This document shows positions 31,580-40,681 of a DNA stretch of 64,000 nt, one piece after another. The notes under the pieces are model-generated. The model was not told the origin of the DNA, ran no database searches, and saw only the letters and a list, made by a program, of their open reading frames with translations. Numbering within the stretch: position 1 is the stretch's first letter; the number at the start of each line of letters is the position of its first letter. The position numbers and the translations under genes are program-made. This DNA is from Prosthecobacter sp. (lineage in GTDB: Bacteria; Verrucomicrobiota; Verrucomicrobiia; Verrucomicrobiales; Verrucomicrobiaceae): contig JAFMIR010000004.1 in assembly GCA_017853885.1 (NCBI GenBank), positions 62,001-126,000 on the forward strand. Reading direction: 5' to 3'.

Positions 31580-32764
31580 TTAGTCGAGAATGTCGGCCAC
31601 GCGGCCGGCACCCACGGTCTTACCGCCCTCACGAATGGCAAAGCGGATGGTCTTCTCCATGGCGATCGGGGTGATAAGCTCCACGGTGATGGAGACATTG
31701 TCACCAGGCATCACCATTTCGACACCTTCAGGAAGAGTCACGGAACCGGTCACATCCGTTGTGCGGAAGTAAAACTGCGGGCGATAGTTGTTGAAGAACG
31801 GCGTATGGCGCCCACCCTCATCCTTGGAGAGCACATACACTTCGGCCTTGAACTTTTTGTGCGGGGTGACAGAGCCCGGTTTGGCGATAACTTGGCCGCG
31901 CTCAATTTCATTCTTCTTGGTACCGCGAAGAAGCAGACCCACGTTGTCGCCGGCACGACCTTCGTCGAGCAGTTTGCGGAACATTTCGATGTCTGTGACC
32001 GTGGTTTTGGCAGTTGGACGAATACCGACGATCTCGACTTCGGACATCTTTTTGATGATGCCACGCTCGACACGACCCGTGCAGACGGTGCCACGACCTT
32101 CGATCGCGAACACGTCTTCCACGGGCATGAGGAAATCTTTATCGATCGGACGCTCGGGCAGCGGAATGTAGCTGTCCACAGCTTCCATGAGCTTGTGAAT
32201 ATTGGCTTCATGAGTGGCGTCGCCTTCGAGAGCCTTGAGGGCAGAGCCCTTCACGATCGGGATGTCGTCACCCGGGAAGTCATATTTAGAAAGAAGATCG
32301 CGAACCTCCATCTCGACAAGATCGAGAAGTTCGGCGTCGTCCACCATGTCAACCTTGTTCATGAACACGCAAAGGGCAGGAACACCAACCTGACGGGCGA
32401 GCAGGATGTGCTCACGGGTCTGGGGCATGGGGCCATCCGCAGCGGAAACCACAAGGATAGCTCCGTCCATCTGGGCGGCACCGGTGATCATGTTCTTCAC
32501 GTAGTCAGCATGGCCCGGGCAGTCCACGTGCGCATAGTGACGCTTGTCGGTTTCGTATTCGACATGTGCGGTGTTGATGGTGATGCCGCGTTCCTTTTCT
32601 TCAGGGGCCGCGTCGATCTGATCATAGGCGCGGGCCTGAGCGAAGCCTTTCTTGGAAAGGACGGTGGTGATAGCGGCGGTGAGGGTGGTTTTGCCGTGGT
32701 CAACGTGGCCGATGGTGCCGATGTTGACGTGCGGCTTGTTGCGTTGGAATGCTTCTTTGGCCAT
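31580..32764 (-). CDS. tuf: Translation elongation factor Tu
   Basis: [20 protein letters not shown] at 32764 is the standard start; the open frame upstream covers the tRNA-tuf spacer only. The 394-residue GTPase has GHVDHGKT (P-loop), DCPGHADY (G3), NKVDMVDD (G4) and GSALK (G5), followed by the two beta-barrel domains. It brings aminoacyl-tRNA to the ribosome. It is co-oriented with tRNA-Thr, 70 bp upstream, and ends at its own strong terminator. It is the only tuf copy in the window. Confidence 0.98.
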   Translation of the reverse strand: MAKEAFQRNKPHVNIGTIGHVDHGKTTLTAAITTVLSKKGFAQARAYDQIDAAPEEKERGITINTAHVEYETDKRHYAHVDCPGHADYVKNMITGAAQMDGAILVVSAADGPMPQTREHILLARQVGVPALCVFMNKVDMVDDAELLDLVEMEVRDLLSKYDFPGDDIPIVKGSALKALEGDATHEANIHKLMEAVDSYIPLPERPIDKDFLMPVEDVFAIEGRGTVCTGRVERGIIKKMSEVEIVGIRPTAKTTVTDIEMFRKLLDEGRAGDNVGLLLRGTKKNEIERGQVIAKPGSVTPHKKFKAEVYVLSKDEGGRHTPFFNNYRPQFYFRTTDVTGSVTLPEGVEMVMPGDNVSITVELITPIAMEKTIRFAIREGGKTVGAGRVADILD

Positions 32765-32834
32765 GAGGGTGGGTGAGGGGGTGCGCTTGTGTTCGTTTGA
32801 TGGTTGTCGAAGGCTCCCCACCAAAAGCTACCGC

Positions 32835-32909
32835 TGGAGCTGTTAGAGGGATTTGAACCCTCGACCTCGTCCTTACCAAGGACGTGCTCTACCACTGAGC
32901 TATAACAGC
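32835..32909 (-). tRNA. trnT: tRNA-Thr (anticodon GGT)
   Basis: The 75-nt cloverleaf on the minus strand has acceptor arms GCTGTTA and TAACAGC, anticodon loop TTGGTAA (GGT anticodon), T-arm GAGGGTTCAAATCCCTC, discriminator T, and an encoded CCA. It sits immediately before tuf, as in many bacteria, where it is co-transcribed with it. Confidence 0.95.
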
Positions 32910-32978
32910 TTGATCAAGCGGCGGCTTTCTGGAAGAAAACCTCCTCCTCTTTCGATAAGAAAACCGGGGCATGGTGAA

Positions 32979-32997
32979 CCTTGACTTGGCGTCAAGG
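32979..32997. repeat. Perfect 7-bp inverted repeat in tRNA-Thr/tuf leader
   Basis: CCTTGAC (32979-32985) and GTCAAGG (32991-32997) surround TTGGC. It lies in the leader between the proposed promoter and tRNA-Thr. It could be a protein-binding site or an RNA hairpin that helps 5' processing of the tRNA; no T-run follows on either strand. Confidence 0.5.
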
Positions 32998-33036
32998 GAC
33001 AATACACCCCGGCCTGCGAATCGAAAAAGTGGGCCG

Positions 33037-33064
33037 AGAGTAGGGGGGCCGCACCCGCTGTCAA
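33037..33064 (-). promoter_or_regulatory. Candidate sigma70-like promoter for tRNA-Thr/tuf
   Basis: On the minus strand a perfect TTGACA (33064-33059) is followed after 16 bp by TACTCT (33042-33037), with a GC-rich stretch (CGGCCC) where the start point would fall. Such GC-rich discriminators are usual at growth-rate-controlled stable RNA promoters. The -35 overlaps the stop codon of the upstream AraC gene. The -10 is weak, so the call is tentative. Confidence 0.4.
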
Positions 33065-33942
33065 AGCCTTTTTGTGCTTTTGAGACACTGCGTCCTGCTC
33101 CGGTCCCCGTGCCGATACTCACCCGGGGCCACACCCACCCAGCGATTGAATACACGGGAAAAGATCGCTGCATTTGCATAGCCCACGCTGGCAGCCACTA
33201 CCTCTAGTTTGTCATTTTCACGCTCCAGAAGCCGCCGCGCCAGCTCCATCCGCAGGCAGGTCAGATGCTGCATCGGGCTGCGACCCAGTTCCCGCATGCA
33301 CAAACGCCGCAAATGCTCTGGACTGCAGTGGCTGCGATAGGCCAGTTCGGCCAACGTCCAATCACGCTGCAGATCCTGCCCGACATCCGCCCAGAGCTTC
33401 GCCACACGAGGCTCCTTGCTGCGCCAAGGCTCAGCCATGCGGCGGATCGTTCCATGTAGCAACTCAAGCCAATGATGGAGCATTCGAGCTTCTTTTTCGC
33501 CCTCCCATTCGTCCCGCAGGCCACTGATGATACGCACGATTTCCTTTGCATTGGCACTTGGCATCACTGGAGAAGCTGCACCGACCATAGGTTTGACAAA
33601 GCTTGGCTCATCATACCGAATCCAAGCAAAGCACCACTTTTCGCGGCCTTTTGCTTCGAAAGCATTCAGCACACGCGGTGGAGCTAAGCAAACCATGCCG
33701 GGTTTTACACGCTGCCAGCGTCCATCAAGCAAAATCATGCCCTCGCCACTCAAGGATGCCAGCACGAAGCTACCCTCAGGACTCACCCGAACTCGACGGT
33801 AGGGTGACAAGGCCTCGTCCATGCCCAGCCTAGCGATCCGGTGCGTGCCCAGTTCCTTGCATTCACATGCCTCCACCACCCAGCGCCGTGATTTTGGTCC
33901 GTCTAGGGTCGTTTCGATCAAGTCGTGCGTTGCGGAAGCCAT
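33061..33942 (-). CDS. AraC-family transcriptional regulator
   Basis: The 293-residue protein has an N-terminal cupin-like sensing domain (about 1-160; GSFVLASLSGEGMILLDGRW). The C-terminal double helix-turn-helix (about 190-285) contains WTLAELAYRSHCSPEHLRRL and VVAASVGYANAAIFSRVFNR followed by WVGVAPGEYR. The ligand is unknown. The gene is on the minus strand upstream of tRNA-Thr/tuf and 89 bp downstream of the antiporter's end. It therefore stands alone, and no target site can be named in the window. Confidence 0.88.
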   Translation of the reverse strand: MASATHDLIETTLDGPKSRRWVVEACECKELGTHRIARLGMDEALSPYRRVRVSPEGSFVLASLSGEGMILLDGRWQRVKPGMVCLAPPRVLNAFEAKGREKWCFAWIRYDEPSFVKPMVGAASPVMPSANAKEIVRIISGLRDEWEGEKEARMLHHWLELLHGTIRRMAEPWRSKEPRVAKLWADVGQDLQRDWTLAELAYRSHCSPEHLRRLCMRELGRSPMQHLTCLRMELARRLLERENDKLEVVAASVGYANAAIFSRVFNRWVGVAPGEYRHGDRSRTQCLKSTKRL

Positions 33943-34031
33943 AAGGCCAATTTGCTGCCACTAGAGCAGATTGCCACGACGTTTTGGCACTCTAAGACGT
34001 TCTATCCGAGCCCTGAAGTCACTTGTCATAT

Positions 34032-35342
34032 TCAACTGCCAAACAGTACCCAGCCCACGAGGATCAAAATGGGCAGCAGGATGGGAATCGAAAATTTTAC
34101 AATGTAACTGATGAAGTCAGGAGTGTGCACCTTGGAACGTTCAGCGATGGCTTTCACCATGAAATTAGGCCCGTTGCCGATGTAGCTTCCAGCCCCGAAG
34201 AAAACTGCACCCAGAGAAATGGCGAGCAAATGAGGGCCATGCTGCTGAGAAAAGCTCAAAACGTTGGCAACGGTATCCACTGACATCCCCTGTTGCCCCA
34301 TGGCAGACGCAAGGAAGGCGAGATAGGTCGGCGCGTTGTCGAGGAAGGCGGAAAGGGAACCTGTCGCAAAGTAGTAACTCAACGGTGAAGAGACTCCTGC
34401 CAAACCGCCAATCTCCAGGATTTGCAATGCAGGGATCATGGTCAGAAAGATGCCGATGAAAAGGAACCCCACCTCTTTCACCGGGCCGAAGTTAAAATCA
34501 TTCGCCTCATGCACTTCAGGCCTAGTGGTGAAGTAGGATACCCCCGCGGCAACGACCATGAGGAGGGCGGGCAGCGAGAATACACCGGCCAAGACGACCT
34601 CCTGCAAATTTTTTGGCATCAGGACCGCGCCTAGAACCACCCCCAGCAAAAGGAGATTCTGCAAACCACGGAAGAACCACGTCTCATGAGCGGTCTCCAA
34701 CTCGCGCACCTCTTTGGGTGCACGGCGAAAGTTCCGCACGTCGAGGACAAAAAAGACTGCCAGAAGGAGAGCCATAGCCAGCGCCCAGCCCTTCCAACAA
34801 TGTTCGAGCGTCCAAAAAAAAGGCACGCCGCGCAGAAAGCCAAGAAAGAGCGGCGGATCCCCCACCGGCGTTAGGCTTCCACCCACGTTGCTGACCACAA
34901 AAATGAAGAAGACAATATGGAGCCCAGTGATCCGATACTTGTTCATCTTGATCCAAGGACGAATGAGCAGCATCGAGGCACCGGTGGTGCCAATCAGATT
35001 CGATAATATGGCTCCGATAAGCAGGAAAATCGTGTTGAATAGCGGTGTGGCTTCCCCTTTGACGCGAAGGTTGATGCCACCGGAGATCACGAAGAGCGAT
35101 CCCACCAGCGCCATAAAACTGACATATTCGTGCGCAGCATGATGCAAAGGATGCCAGTTACCCTCCACCAGCAGGTAATAGCTAGTCGTTAGCAAGCCGA
35201 GGCCAATGGCCACCTTCGGGTAATGGTGCTCCCAGAAATGCGCAGCGAAAAGCGGCATTAACGCAATGCAGAGCAGCAAAATGACGAAAGGAAACACCAT
35301 CCAAAAAGGTGGGGAAGCTGATACTGAGGCAAGAAGCGGCAT
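34032..35342 (-). CDS. nhaD: NhaD-type sodium:proton antiporter
   Basis: The 436-residue inner-membrane protein has about 11-12 hydrophobic helices of the ion-transporter (ArsB/NhaD) superfamily. NhaD-type blocks are SNLIGTTGASMLLIRPWI, VSNVGGSLTPVGDPPLFLGF and GSYIGNGPNFMVKAIAE. It exports sodium in exchange for protons. The near-perfect promoter upstream places transcription start within a base or two of the ATG at 35342, so either the mRNA is leaderless or translation begins at Met15 (35300). The gene is divergent from argH across 102 bp. Confidence 0.87.
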   Translation of the reverse strand: MPLLASVSASPPFWMVFPFVILLLCIALMPLFAAHFWEHHYPKVAIGLGLLTTSYYLLVEGNWHPLHHAAHEYVSFMALVGSLFVISGGINLRVKGEATPLFNTIFLLIGAILSNLIGTTGASMLLIRPWIKMNKYRITGLHIVFFIFVVSNVGGSLTPVGDPPLFLGFLRGVPFFWTLEHCWKGWALAMALLLAVFFVLDVRNFRRAPKEVRELETAHETWFFRGLQNLLLLGVVLGAVLMPKNLQEVVLAGVFSLPALLMVVAAGVSYFTTRPEVHEANDFNFGPVKEVGFLFIGIFLTMIPALQILEIGGLAGVSSPLSYYFATGSLSAFLDNAPTYLAFLASAMGQQGMSVDTVANVLSFSQQHGPHLLAISLGAVFFGAGSYIGNGPNFMVKAIAERSKVHTPDFISYIVKFSIPILLPILILVGWVLFGS

Positions 35343-35349
35343 GAAAATG

Positions 35350-35379
35350 ATTAGAGGCTGCTAAGAGGCATGGTGTCAA
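35350..35379 (-). promoter_or_regulatory. Sigma70-like promoter of the antiporter gene
   Basis: On the minus strand TTGACA (35379-35374) and TCTAAT (35355-35350) are 18 bp apart: six of six and five of six consensus matches. The -35 lies inside an inverted repeat, CATGG (35369-35373) and CCATG (35381-35385), which could be an operator. Confidence 0.6.
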
Positions 35380-35401
35380 GCCATGTGGGGCGGAGGTTGC
35401 G

Positions 35402-35419
35402 CCGGAGATGATTCTCCGG
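35402..35419. repeat. Perfect 7-bp inverted repeat upstream of argH
   Basis: CCGGAGA (35402-35408) and TCTCCGG (35413-35419) flank TGAT. It lies about 25 bp before the argH start in the divergent spacer. It may be an operator or a 5'-UTR hairpin; it has no T-run. Confidence 0.5.
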
Positions 35420-35444
35420 TAGCCTTACAGACTTATTTGATTTT

Positions 35445-36815
35445 ATGTGGAAAGGCCGCTTTGCCCAAGAAACCAGCGCTCTCGTGCAGCGCTATGGAGA
35501 GTCTGTATCGTTTGACTGGCGTCTTTACGCCCACGACATCGCCGGATCGATCGCTCATTCGAAGGGCCTGCTCAAAGCAGGCATCATCACGGCAGAAGAG
35601 CAATCGCGAATCGAAAGCGGCCTACTCACCATCCGTGCAGAGATCGAAAAAGGTGCCTTTGAGTTCCAGGAAGCCCTCGAGGATGTGCACATGAATATCG
35701 AGGCCGAACTGACGAAGCGCATCGGTTCTGCCGGGGCCAAACTTCACACCGCCCGCAGCCGGAATGACCAAATCGCCACGGATGTTCGGCTTTACTGCCG
35801 CTCCAGCATTGATGCCATCCTCATACTCACACGCGCCATGCAGGCCGCCCTTGTTGAGTGCGCTGAGCGTGGCAATGACGCCGTAATGCCTGGCTACACT
35901 CATCTCCAGCGGGGACAACCGGTGCTCTTTGCACATCACCTACTCGCTTATGTGGAGATGTTGGAGCGCGATTCCGCGCGTCTCACCGATTGCCGCCGGA
36001 GACTCAATGTCATGCCGCTGGGCTCCGGCGCCCTTGCTGGAAGCACCATTATAATTGATCGGGAGTTCGTGGCTCAACAGCTCGGATTTGACGGCGTGAC
36101 TCAAAATTCCATGGATGCCGTCAGTGACCGCGATTTCGTGGCGGAGCTGCTCTTTGTCATCTCAATGATCGGCGTGCATCTCTCCCGCCTCAGTGAGGAT
36201 ATCATTCTTTGGGCCAGCTCCGAGTTCGCATTTGTCACGTTGAGCGACGCACACACGACAGGCTCGTCCTTGATGCCACAGAAGAAGAACCCAGACGTGG
36301 CCGAGCTCACCCGCGGCAAGTCCGCACGCCTCATCGGCAATCTGATGGCTATGCTAACCCTCCTCAAAGGGCTGCCGATGACCTACAATCGCGACCTGCA
36401 GGAAGACAAGGAACCACTGTTTGATTCCATCGACACCCTCTCGCTTGCCCTAGAGGTCTTCACGGAAATGGTGAGCGGCATGGACGTGAATCGCTCGAGG
36501 ACCGAAGCCGCCGCTGCTGATCCGATGCTGCTCGCCACCGATATCGCGGACTACCTCGTCAATCACGGTGTGCCTTTCCGGCAGGCCCACGAAGTCATTG
36601 GCAAACTCGTCGCCTACTCCATCGCTGAAAAGAAGGATTTCGGAGACATGAGCCTCGCCGAATTTCAATCCTTCTCCACGGTATTCGAATCCGATGTGAA
36701 GGCTTGTTTGAACCTCAAGACCGCTCTCGAAGCCCGTAAAAGCATCGGGGCACCCTCACCGCAAAACGTGGCATCCCAACTTGCCCGTTGGCGACAGACT
36801 CTCACAGTTGCCTGA
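35445..36815 (+). CDS. argH: Argininosuccinate lyase
   Basis: The 456-residue enzyme has the fumarase-superfamily blocks HTARSRNDQIATDVRLY (101-117), MPGYTHLQRGQP with catalytic His153, and the signature loop GSSLMPQKKNPD (273-284) with Ser275. It splits argininosuccinate into arginine and fumarate as the last step of arginine synthesis. Length is normal. It is a single gene with no other arg genes near. The following cytochrome-type gene begins about 120 bp later. Confidence 0.96.
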   Translation: MWKGRFAQETSALVQRYGESVSFDWRLYAHDIAGSIAHSKGLLKAGIITAEEQSRIESGLLTIRAEIEKGAFEFQEALEDVHMNIEAELTKRIGSAGAKLHTARSRNDQIATDVRLYCRSSIDAILILTRAMQAALVECAERGNDAVMPGYTHLQRGQPVLFAHHLLAYVEMLERDSARLTDCRRRLNVMPLGSGALAGSTIIIDREFVAQQLGFDGVTQNSMDAVSDRDFVAELLFVISMIGVHLSRLSEDIILWASSEFAFVTLSDAHTTGSSLMPQKKNPDVAELTRGKSARLIGNLMAMLTLLKGLPMTYNRDLQEDKEPLFDSIDTLSLALEVFTEMVSGMDVNRSRTEAAAADPMLLATDIADYLVNHGVPFRQAHEVIGKLVAYSIAEKKDFGDMSLAEFQSFSTVFESDVKACLNLKTALEARKSIGAPSPQNVASQLARWRQTLTVA

Positions 36816-36937
36816 AACACGCTCAGCTCGCCTGCCGCAGCGCAAGACCATGGCAATGGTATCTATGGCGAGCAAAACCGGCTGAAAGAGGCTGGCCAGA
36901 AGCGTCTATTATGTCAAATAGCCAAACTTATCCCCCG

Positions 36938-39268
36938 ATGGCTACGACATTTCCCAAAAAACTGTTTCCATGGCTTGCGCTCTGGATGTTTGCCGAGTGT
37001 GTCTTTGCTGCGCCGGCAGAACACCCTGGAAAAACGTTGTATCAAAAACTCTGCGCCGAGTGCCACGGCAGCAAAGGCCAAGGCGTAGAAGGTGAGTACG
37101 ACGAACCGCTCAGCGGTGAAAAGTCCATTGAGGTGCTTGCTAGGCAAATTGACCGCACCATGCCGGAGGACGATCCAGACAAGACAACGGCCGCGGACTC
37201 CAAAAGGATTGCAGAATATATTTACGACGCTTTTTATTCGCCCGTTGCCCAAGCTCGAAACAATCCGCCACAGAAGGAACTCGCCCGACTGACCACCGAA
37301 CAGTTCCGCAACAGTATAAGCGACCTTCTGGGACACTTCCGCATGGGACCGGGTTTCGACCATCCCATCAGCAGTGAGCAGGGATTAAAAGCCTTCTACC
37401 GTGGGGTAGAGTTACCCAAACCGGGAGAAAAGCCCGTGGACACAACACCGAAGGACGGCATCAAAATGAAGCGGCCCAACAAGACCCTCGAGAAAGTCGA
37501 GTCGCTGATTTCCTTCCACTGGGGCGCAGACAGCCCGGATAAGACCTTGCTAGAAGCCGAACAATTTCAGAATCGTTTCGAAGGCAGCGTTGTGATCCGT
37601 GAGACGGGTATTTATGAGTTCGCCGTGAAGTCGGAGAACGGCTTCCGCCTCTATATCAACGACACGTCGGATGGCAACGCCTTGATCGACGGCTGGGTAA
37701 GCGCTGGCCCGCAGGTGAGGGAGGAGAAGAAGACGGTCTTTCTGATCGGCGGACGCGCTTATCGGCTGTTGCTGGAGCACTTCAAATTCAAAGAGCAGTC
37801 CGCCTCCATCGAACTCTGGTGGAAACCGCCACACGGCATCAAGGAACTCATTCCCACGCATGCCCTGCGCACGGACCGCCCGCGTGAGTTGACCTTGGTA
37901 AGCACCGAATTTCCCGCTGATGACAGCAGCGGTGGCTACCCGCGAGGCACCACGATCTCCAAAGGATGGGACCAAGCCGTCACGGATGCCGCCATCAACA
38001 CGGCCGAGCATGTCATTGCCAAGCTCGATGAGCTTGCTCAAATCAAGCTGGGCGCACCGGATCGCACTCAAAAGCTACGCAAGTTCGTAGAAACTTTCGT
38101 CGAGACCGCTTTCCGCCATCCACTAAGCCACGATATCAAGGAGTGGGTCATCGAATCGCAGTTCAAGACCGCAAAAACACCGGAGATGGCGGTCAAACGC
38201 ATCGTGATGCTTACGCTGAAATCACCGCAGTTCCTCTACCCGGACCTCAGCAAGAGCGAGACTACCGATGACTTCGACAACGCCGCCCGTCTTGCGCTCA
38301 CACTGTGGGATTCTCTTCCTGATAAAAAGCTCATGCAGGCCGCTGCAGCCGGAAAACTCAAAACACAGGATCAAATCCGCACTGAGGCCCAGCGCATGAT
38401 CTGCGATGCACGCACCAAGGCTAAGCTCCACGGCTTTTTCCATCACTGGCTGGAACTGGAGCGTGCCGAGGGCACCAGCAAGGACCCCAAAATTTTCCCG
38501 GACTTCACACCCGAACTCCTCGCCGACCTACGTGAGTCGCTATTCCAATTCATCGATCAGATCGTTTGGAGTGATAAATCCGACTACCGCGAGCTGCTCC
38601 AAGCTGATTACATTCTCATGAACGAACGCCTCGGTAAATTTTATGGCCATCCTGTCAACGGCGATGGTTACCAGCGTGTCGGCTTCGATCCAAAACAGCG
38701 TGCCGGTGTGGTCACACACCCGTATCTGCTAGCCTCGCTTGCCTATACCAAGCAGTCCTCACCAGTGCATCGAGGCGTTTTTTTGACACGGAACATCGTC
38801 GGAATGTCACTCAAGCCGCCCAAGAAGGCTGTTGTGTTCGAGGACAGCCACTTCAACTCCAAGCTCACGATGAGAGAAAAGATCACTGAACTAACGCGCA
38901 GCGGTGCGTGCATGAGCTGCCATAGCATGATCAACCCGCTGGGCTTTAGCTTGGAGAATTTTGACGCTGTCGGACGCTGGCGAACCAAGGACAACAACAA
39001 GCCTGTAAACACCGTCAGTGAATTCACCACGCACGAGGGCCAACTCGTACGCCTCACGGGGCCGCGTGACATCGTGAACTACGTCACCAGCAATCCCGCC
39101 GGCCAACGCGCGTTCATCCGTCATCTCTTCCATCACCTCGTCAAACAAGAGCCCACCGCCTACGACCCCACCACACTCGACAACCTCCAAAAAGCGTTCG
39201 CAGCCAACCACTGCCACATTCAAAAGCTCATGATCGACATCGCTATCGTGGCAGCAGGGATCAAATGA
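36938..39268 (+). CDS. Cytochrome-c/PA14/DUF1592-DUF1588-DUF1585 exported protein
   Basis: MATTFPKKLFPWLALWMFAE at 36938 gives a signal peptide ending near FAAPAE; ATG 36911 is an alternative and the frame even overlaps argH. The 776-residue protein has a heme site CAECH (39-43), a PA14-like domain (about 204-297; LYINDTSDGNALIDGW, IELWWKPPHG), then DUF1592 and DUF1588. A second heme motif CMSCH (from 658) lies in the line SMINPLGFSLENFDAVGRWR, and DUF1585 is at the C-terminus. This architecture is characteristic of Planctomycetes and Verrucomicrobia; its biochemical role is not established. Two hemes and a PA14 domain suggest a periplasmic or surface redox protein that binds a glycan. It is first in a three-gene run. 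Confidence 0.88.
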   Translation: MATTFPKKLFPWLALWMFAECVFAAPAEHPGKTLYQKLCAECHGSKGQGVEGEYDEPLSGEKSIEVLARQIDRTMPEDDPDKTTAADSKRIAEYIYDAFYSPVAQARNNPPQKELARLTTEQFRNSISDLLGHFRMGPGFDHPISSEQGLKAFYRGVELPKPGEKPVDTTPKDGIKMKRPNKTLEKVESLISFHWGADSPDKTLLEAEQFQNRFEGSVVIRETGIYEFAVKSENGFRLYINDTSDGNALIDGWVSAGPQVREEKKTVFLIGGRAYRLLLEHFKFKEQSASIELWWKPPHGIKELIPTHALRTDRPRELTLVSTEFPADDSSGGYPRGTTISKGWDQAVTDAAINTAEHVIAKLDELAQIKLGAPDRTQKLRKFVETFVETAFRHPLSHDIKEWVIESQFKTAKTPEMAVKRIVMLTLKSPQFLYPDLSKSETTDDFDNAARLALTLWDSLPDKKLMQAAAAGKLKTQDQIRTEAQRMICDARTKAKLHGFFHHWLELERAEGTSKDPKIFPDFTPELLADLRESLFQFIDQIVWSDKSDYRELLQADYILMNERLGKFYGHPVNGDGYQRVGFDPKQRAGVVTHPYLLASLAYTKQSSPVHRGVFLTRNIVGMSLKPPKKAVVFEDSHFNSKLTMREKITELTRSGACMSCHSMINPLGFSLENFDAVGRWRTKDNNKPVNTVSEFTTHEGQLVRLTGPRDIVNYVTSNPAGQRAFIRHLFHHLVKQEPTAYDPTTLDNLQKAFAANHCHIQKLMIDIAIVAAGIK

Positions 39269-39308
39269 CGCCAAACCGAGCTCAAATACGCATCGTAGCC
39301 TCCTGCAC

Positions 39309-40625
39309 ATGAAACACTTCCACCGCCGCCAATTCCTACGAGACCTCGGGATCTCCGCCGGAGCATTTCCTTTTCTATCCGGTCTACCGAGCATCACTGG
39401 CGCAGAAGCGCCACAGAAGCGACAGCGCCTCATTATCATGTTTTCGCCAAACGGCACGCTGCCAAACGAGTTCTGGCCGGACCAAGAGGGCAGTGAGTTT
39501 AGTTTCAAATCCATCTTGAAGTCGCTAGAGCCCTTCAAAAAGCAAATGCTCATTCTCCAAGGCATTGCCAACAAGGTGCGCGGCGATGGCGACAGCCACA
39601 TGCGCGGCATGAGTTGCCTACTCACCTGCGACGAGCTCATGAAGGGCAACATCATGGGAGGCGGTGGCAATCCTGCTGGATGGGCGAGCAGCATTTCCAT
39701 TGATCAGGAGATCAAGAACTTCCTGCAGAGCCGAAAGGAAACCAAGACACGTTTTGGATCGCTGGAATTCGGCGTGGCCGTTCCCGATCGTGCGGACCCT
39801 TGGACACGCATGAGTTATGCAGGGCCTAATCAGCCAGTGGCTCCCATTGATGATCCGCATCAAGTACTCAAGAAGGTCTATGGTAAGATGAAGGACAAGG
39901 AGAGCCTCGTGAGCATCCTCGATGACGTGCGCGAAGAGTTGAAACGCGTCTCATCCAAGCTCAGCGCCCGAGACAAGACACTGCTCGACCAGCACATGAC
40001 ACTCGTGCGCAGCCTTGAGCAGGATTTGGCCGATGCTGACAAAGTCGGCAAACTTACGCATCCTGTGCCCGCCGTCGATCCCAGCATTGAACTCGTGAAC
40101 GACAACACCCCTCAGATCAGCCGAATCCAAATAGATCTTCTCGTGAACTCACTCGCCAACGACATGGCCCGAGTGGCCACTCTGCAATACATGCGGAGCG
40201 TCGGCATGGCGCAGATGCGCTGGCTTGGCGTCGAGGAGGGCCATCATAGTCTCTCTCACGATCCTGACGACAAAAAGGACAGCTACGAGAAGCTCATGAA
40301 GATCAATATGTGGTTCGCAGGTGAATTCGCCCACCTCGCGAAGCGCCTCAGCGAGACTCCCGAGCCCACAGGTCATGGTTCCATGCTAGACAACACGCTC
40401 CTTGTTTGGACCAACGAGCTCGGCAAAGGAAACACACACACGCTCGACAACATTCCCTACGTCATGGTAGGCGGCGGATTCGGATTCAAGATGGGCCGTA
40501 GCCTCAAGTTCGACAAAGCAGCCCATAACCGCCTCTGGATGTCTGTCGCTCAAGCCATGGGCCACAATCTACAGACCTTCGGCAAGAAAGAACTCTGTGA
40601 TGGAGGAGCACTGGAGCTCGCATGA
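39309..40625 (+). CDS. DUF1552 protein with Tat-type signal
   Basis: The 438-residue protein starts with HRRQFLRDLGISAGAFPF, a twin-arginine-like export signal, so it is likely folded before export. The body matches the DUF1552 pattern: RLIIMFSPNGTLPNEFWP near the start, MSCLLTCDELM, and the end NELGKGNTHTLDNIPYVM with VGGGFGFKMGRSLKF. Several Asp/His-rich segments (EEGHHSLSHDPDDKKD) recall the alkaline-phosphatase/sulfatase-like fold of the related DUF1501 family, but no function is known. It lies 40 bp after the first cytochrome gene and 56 bp before the second, so it is part of one operon. Confidence 0.85.
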   Translation: MKHFHRRQFLRDLGISAGAFPFLSGLPSITGAEAPQKRQRLIIMFSPNGTLPNEFWPDQEGSEFSFKSILKSLEPFKKQMLILQGIANKVRGDGDSHMRGMSCLLTCDELMKGNIMGGGGNPAGWASSISIDQEIKNFLQSRKETKTRFGSLEFGVAVPDRADPWTRMSYAGPNQPVAPIDDPHQVLKKVYGKMKDKESLVSILDDVREELKRVSSKLSARDKTLLDQHMTLVRSLEQDLADADKVGKLTHPVPAVDPSIELVNDNTPQISRIQIDLLVNSLANDMARVATLQYMRSVGMAQMRWLGVEEGHHSLSHDPDDKKDSYEKLMKINMWFAGEFAHLAKRLSETPEPTGHGSMLDNTLLVWTNELGKGNTHTLDNIPYVMVGGGFGFKMGRSLKFDKAAHNRLWMSVAQAMGHNLQTFGKKELCDGGALELA

Positions 40626-40681
40626 ATGAACGGCAATGTGCCATTTGACGTTCACGGCTCTACCCACGCCTCTTTATAACC

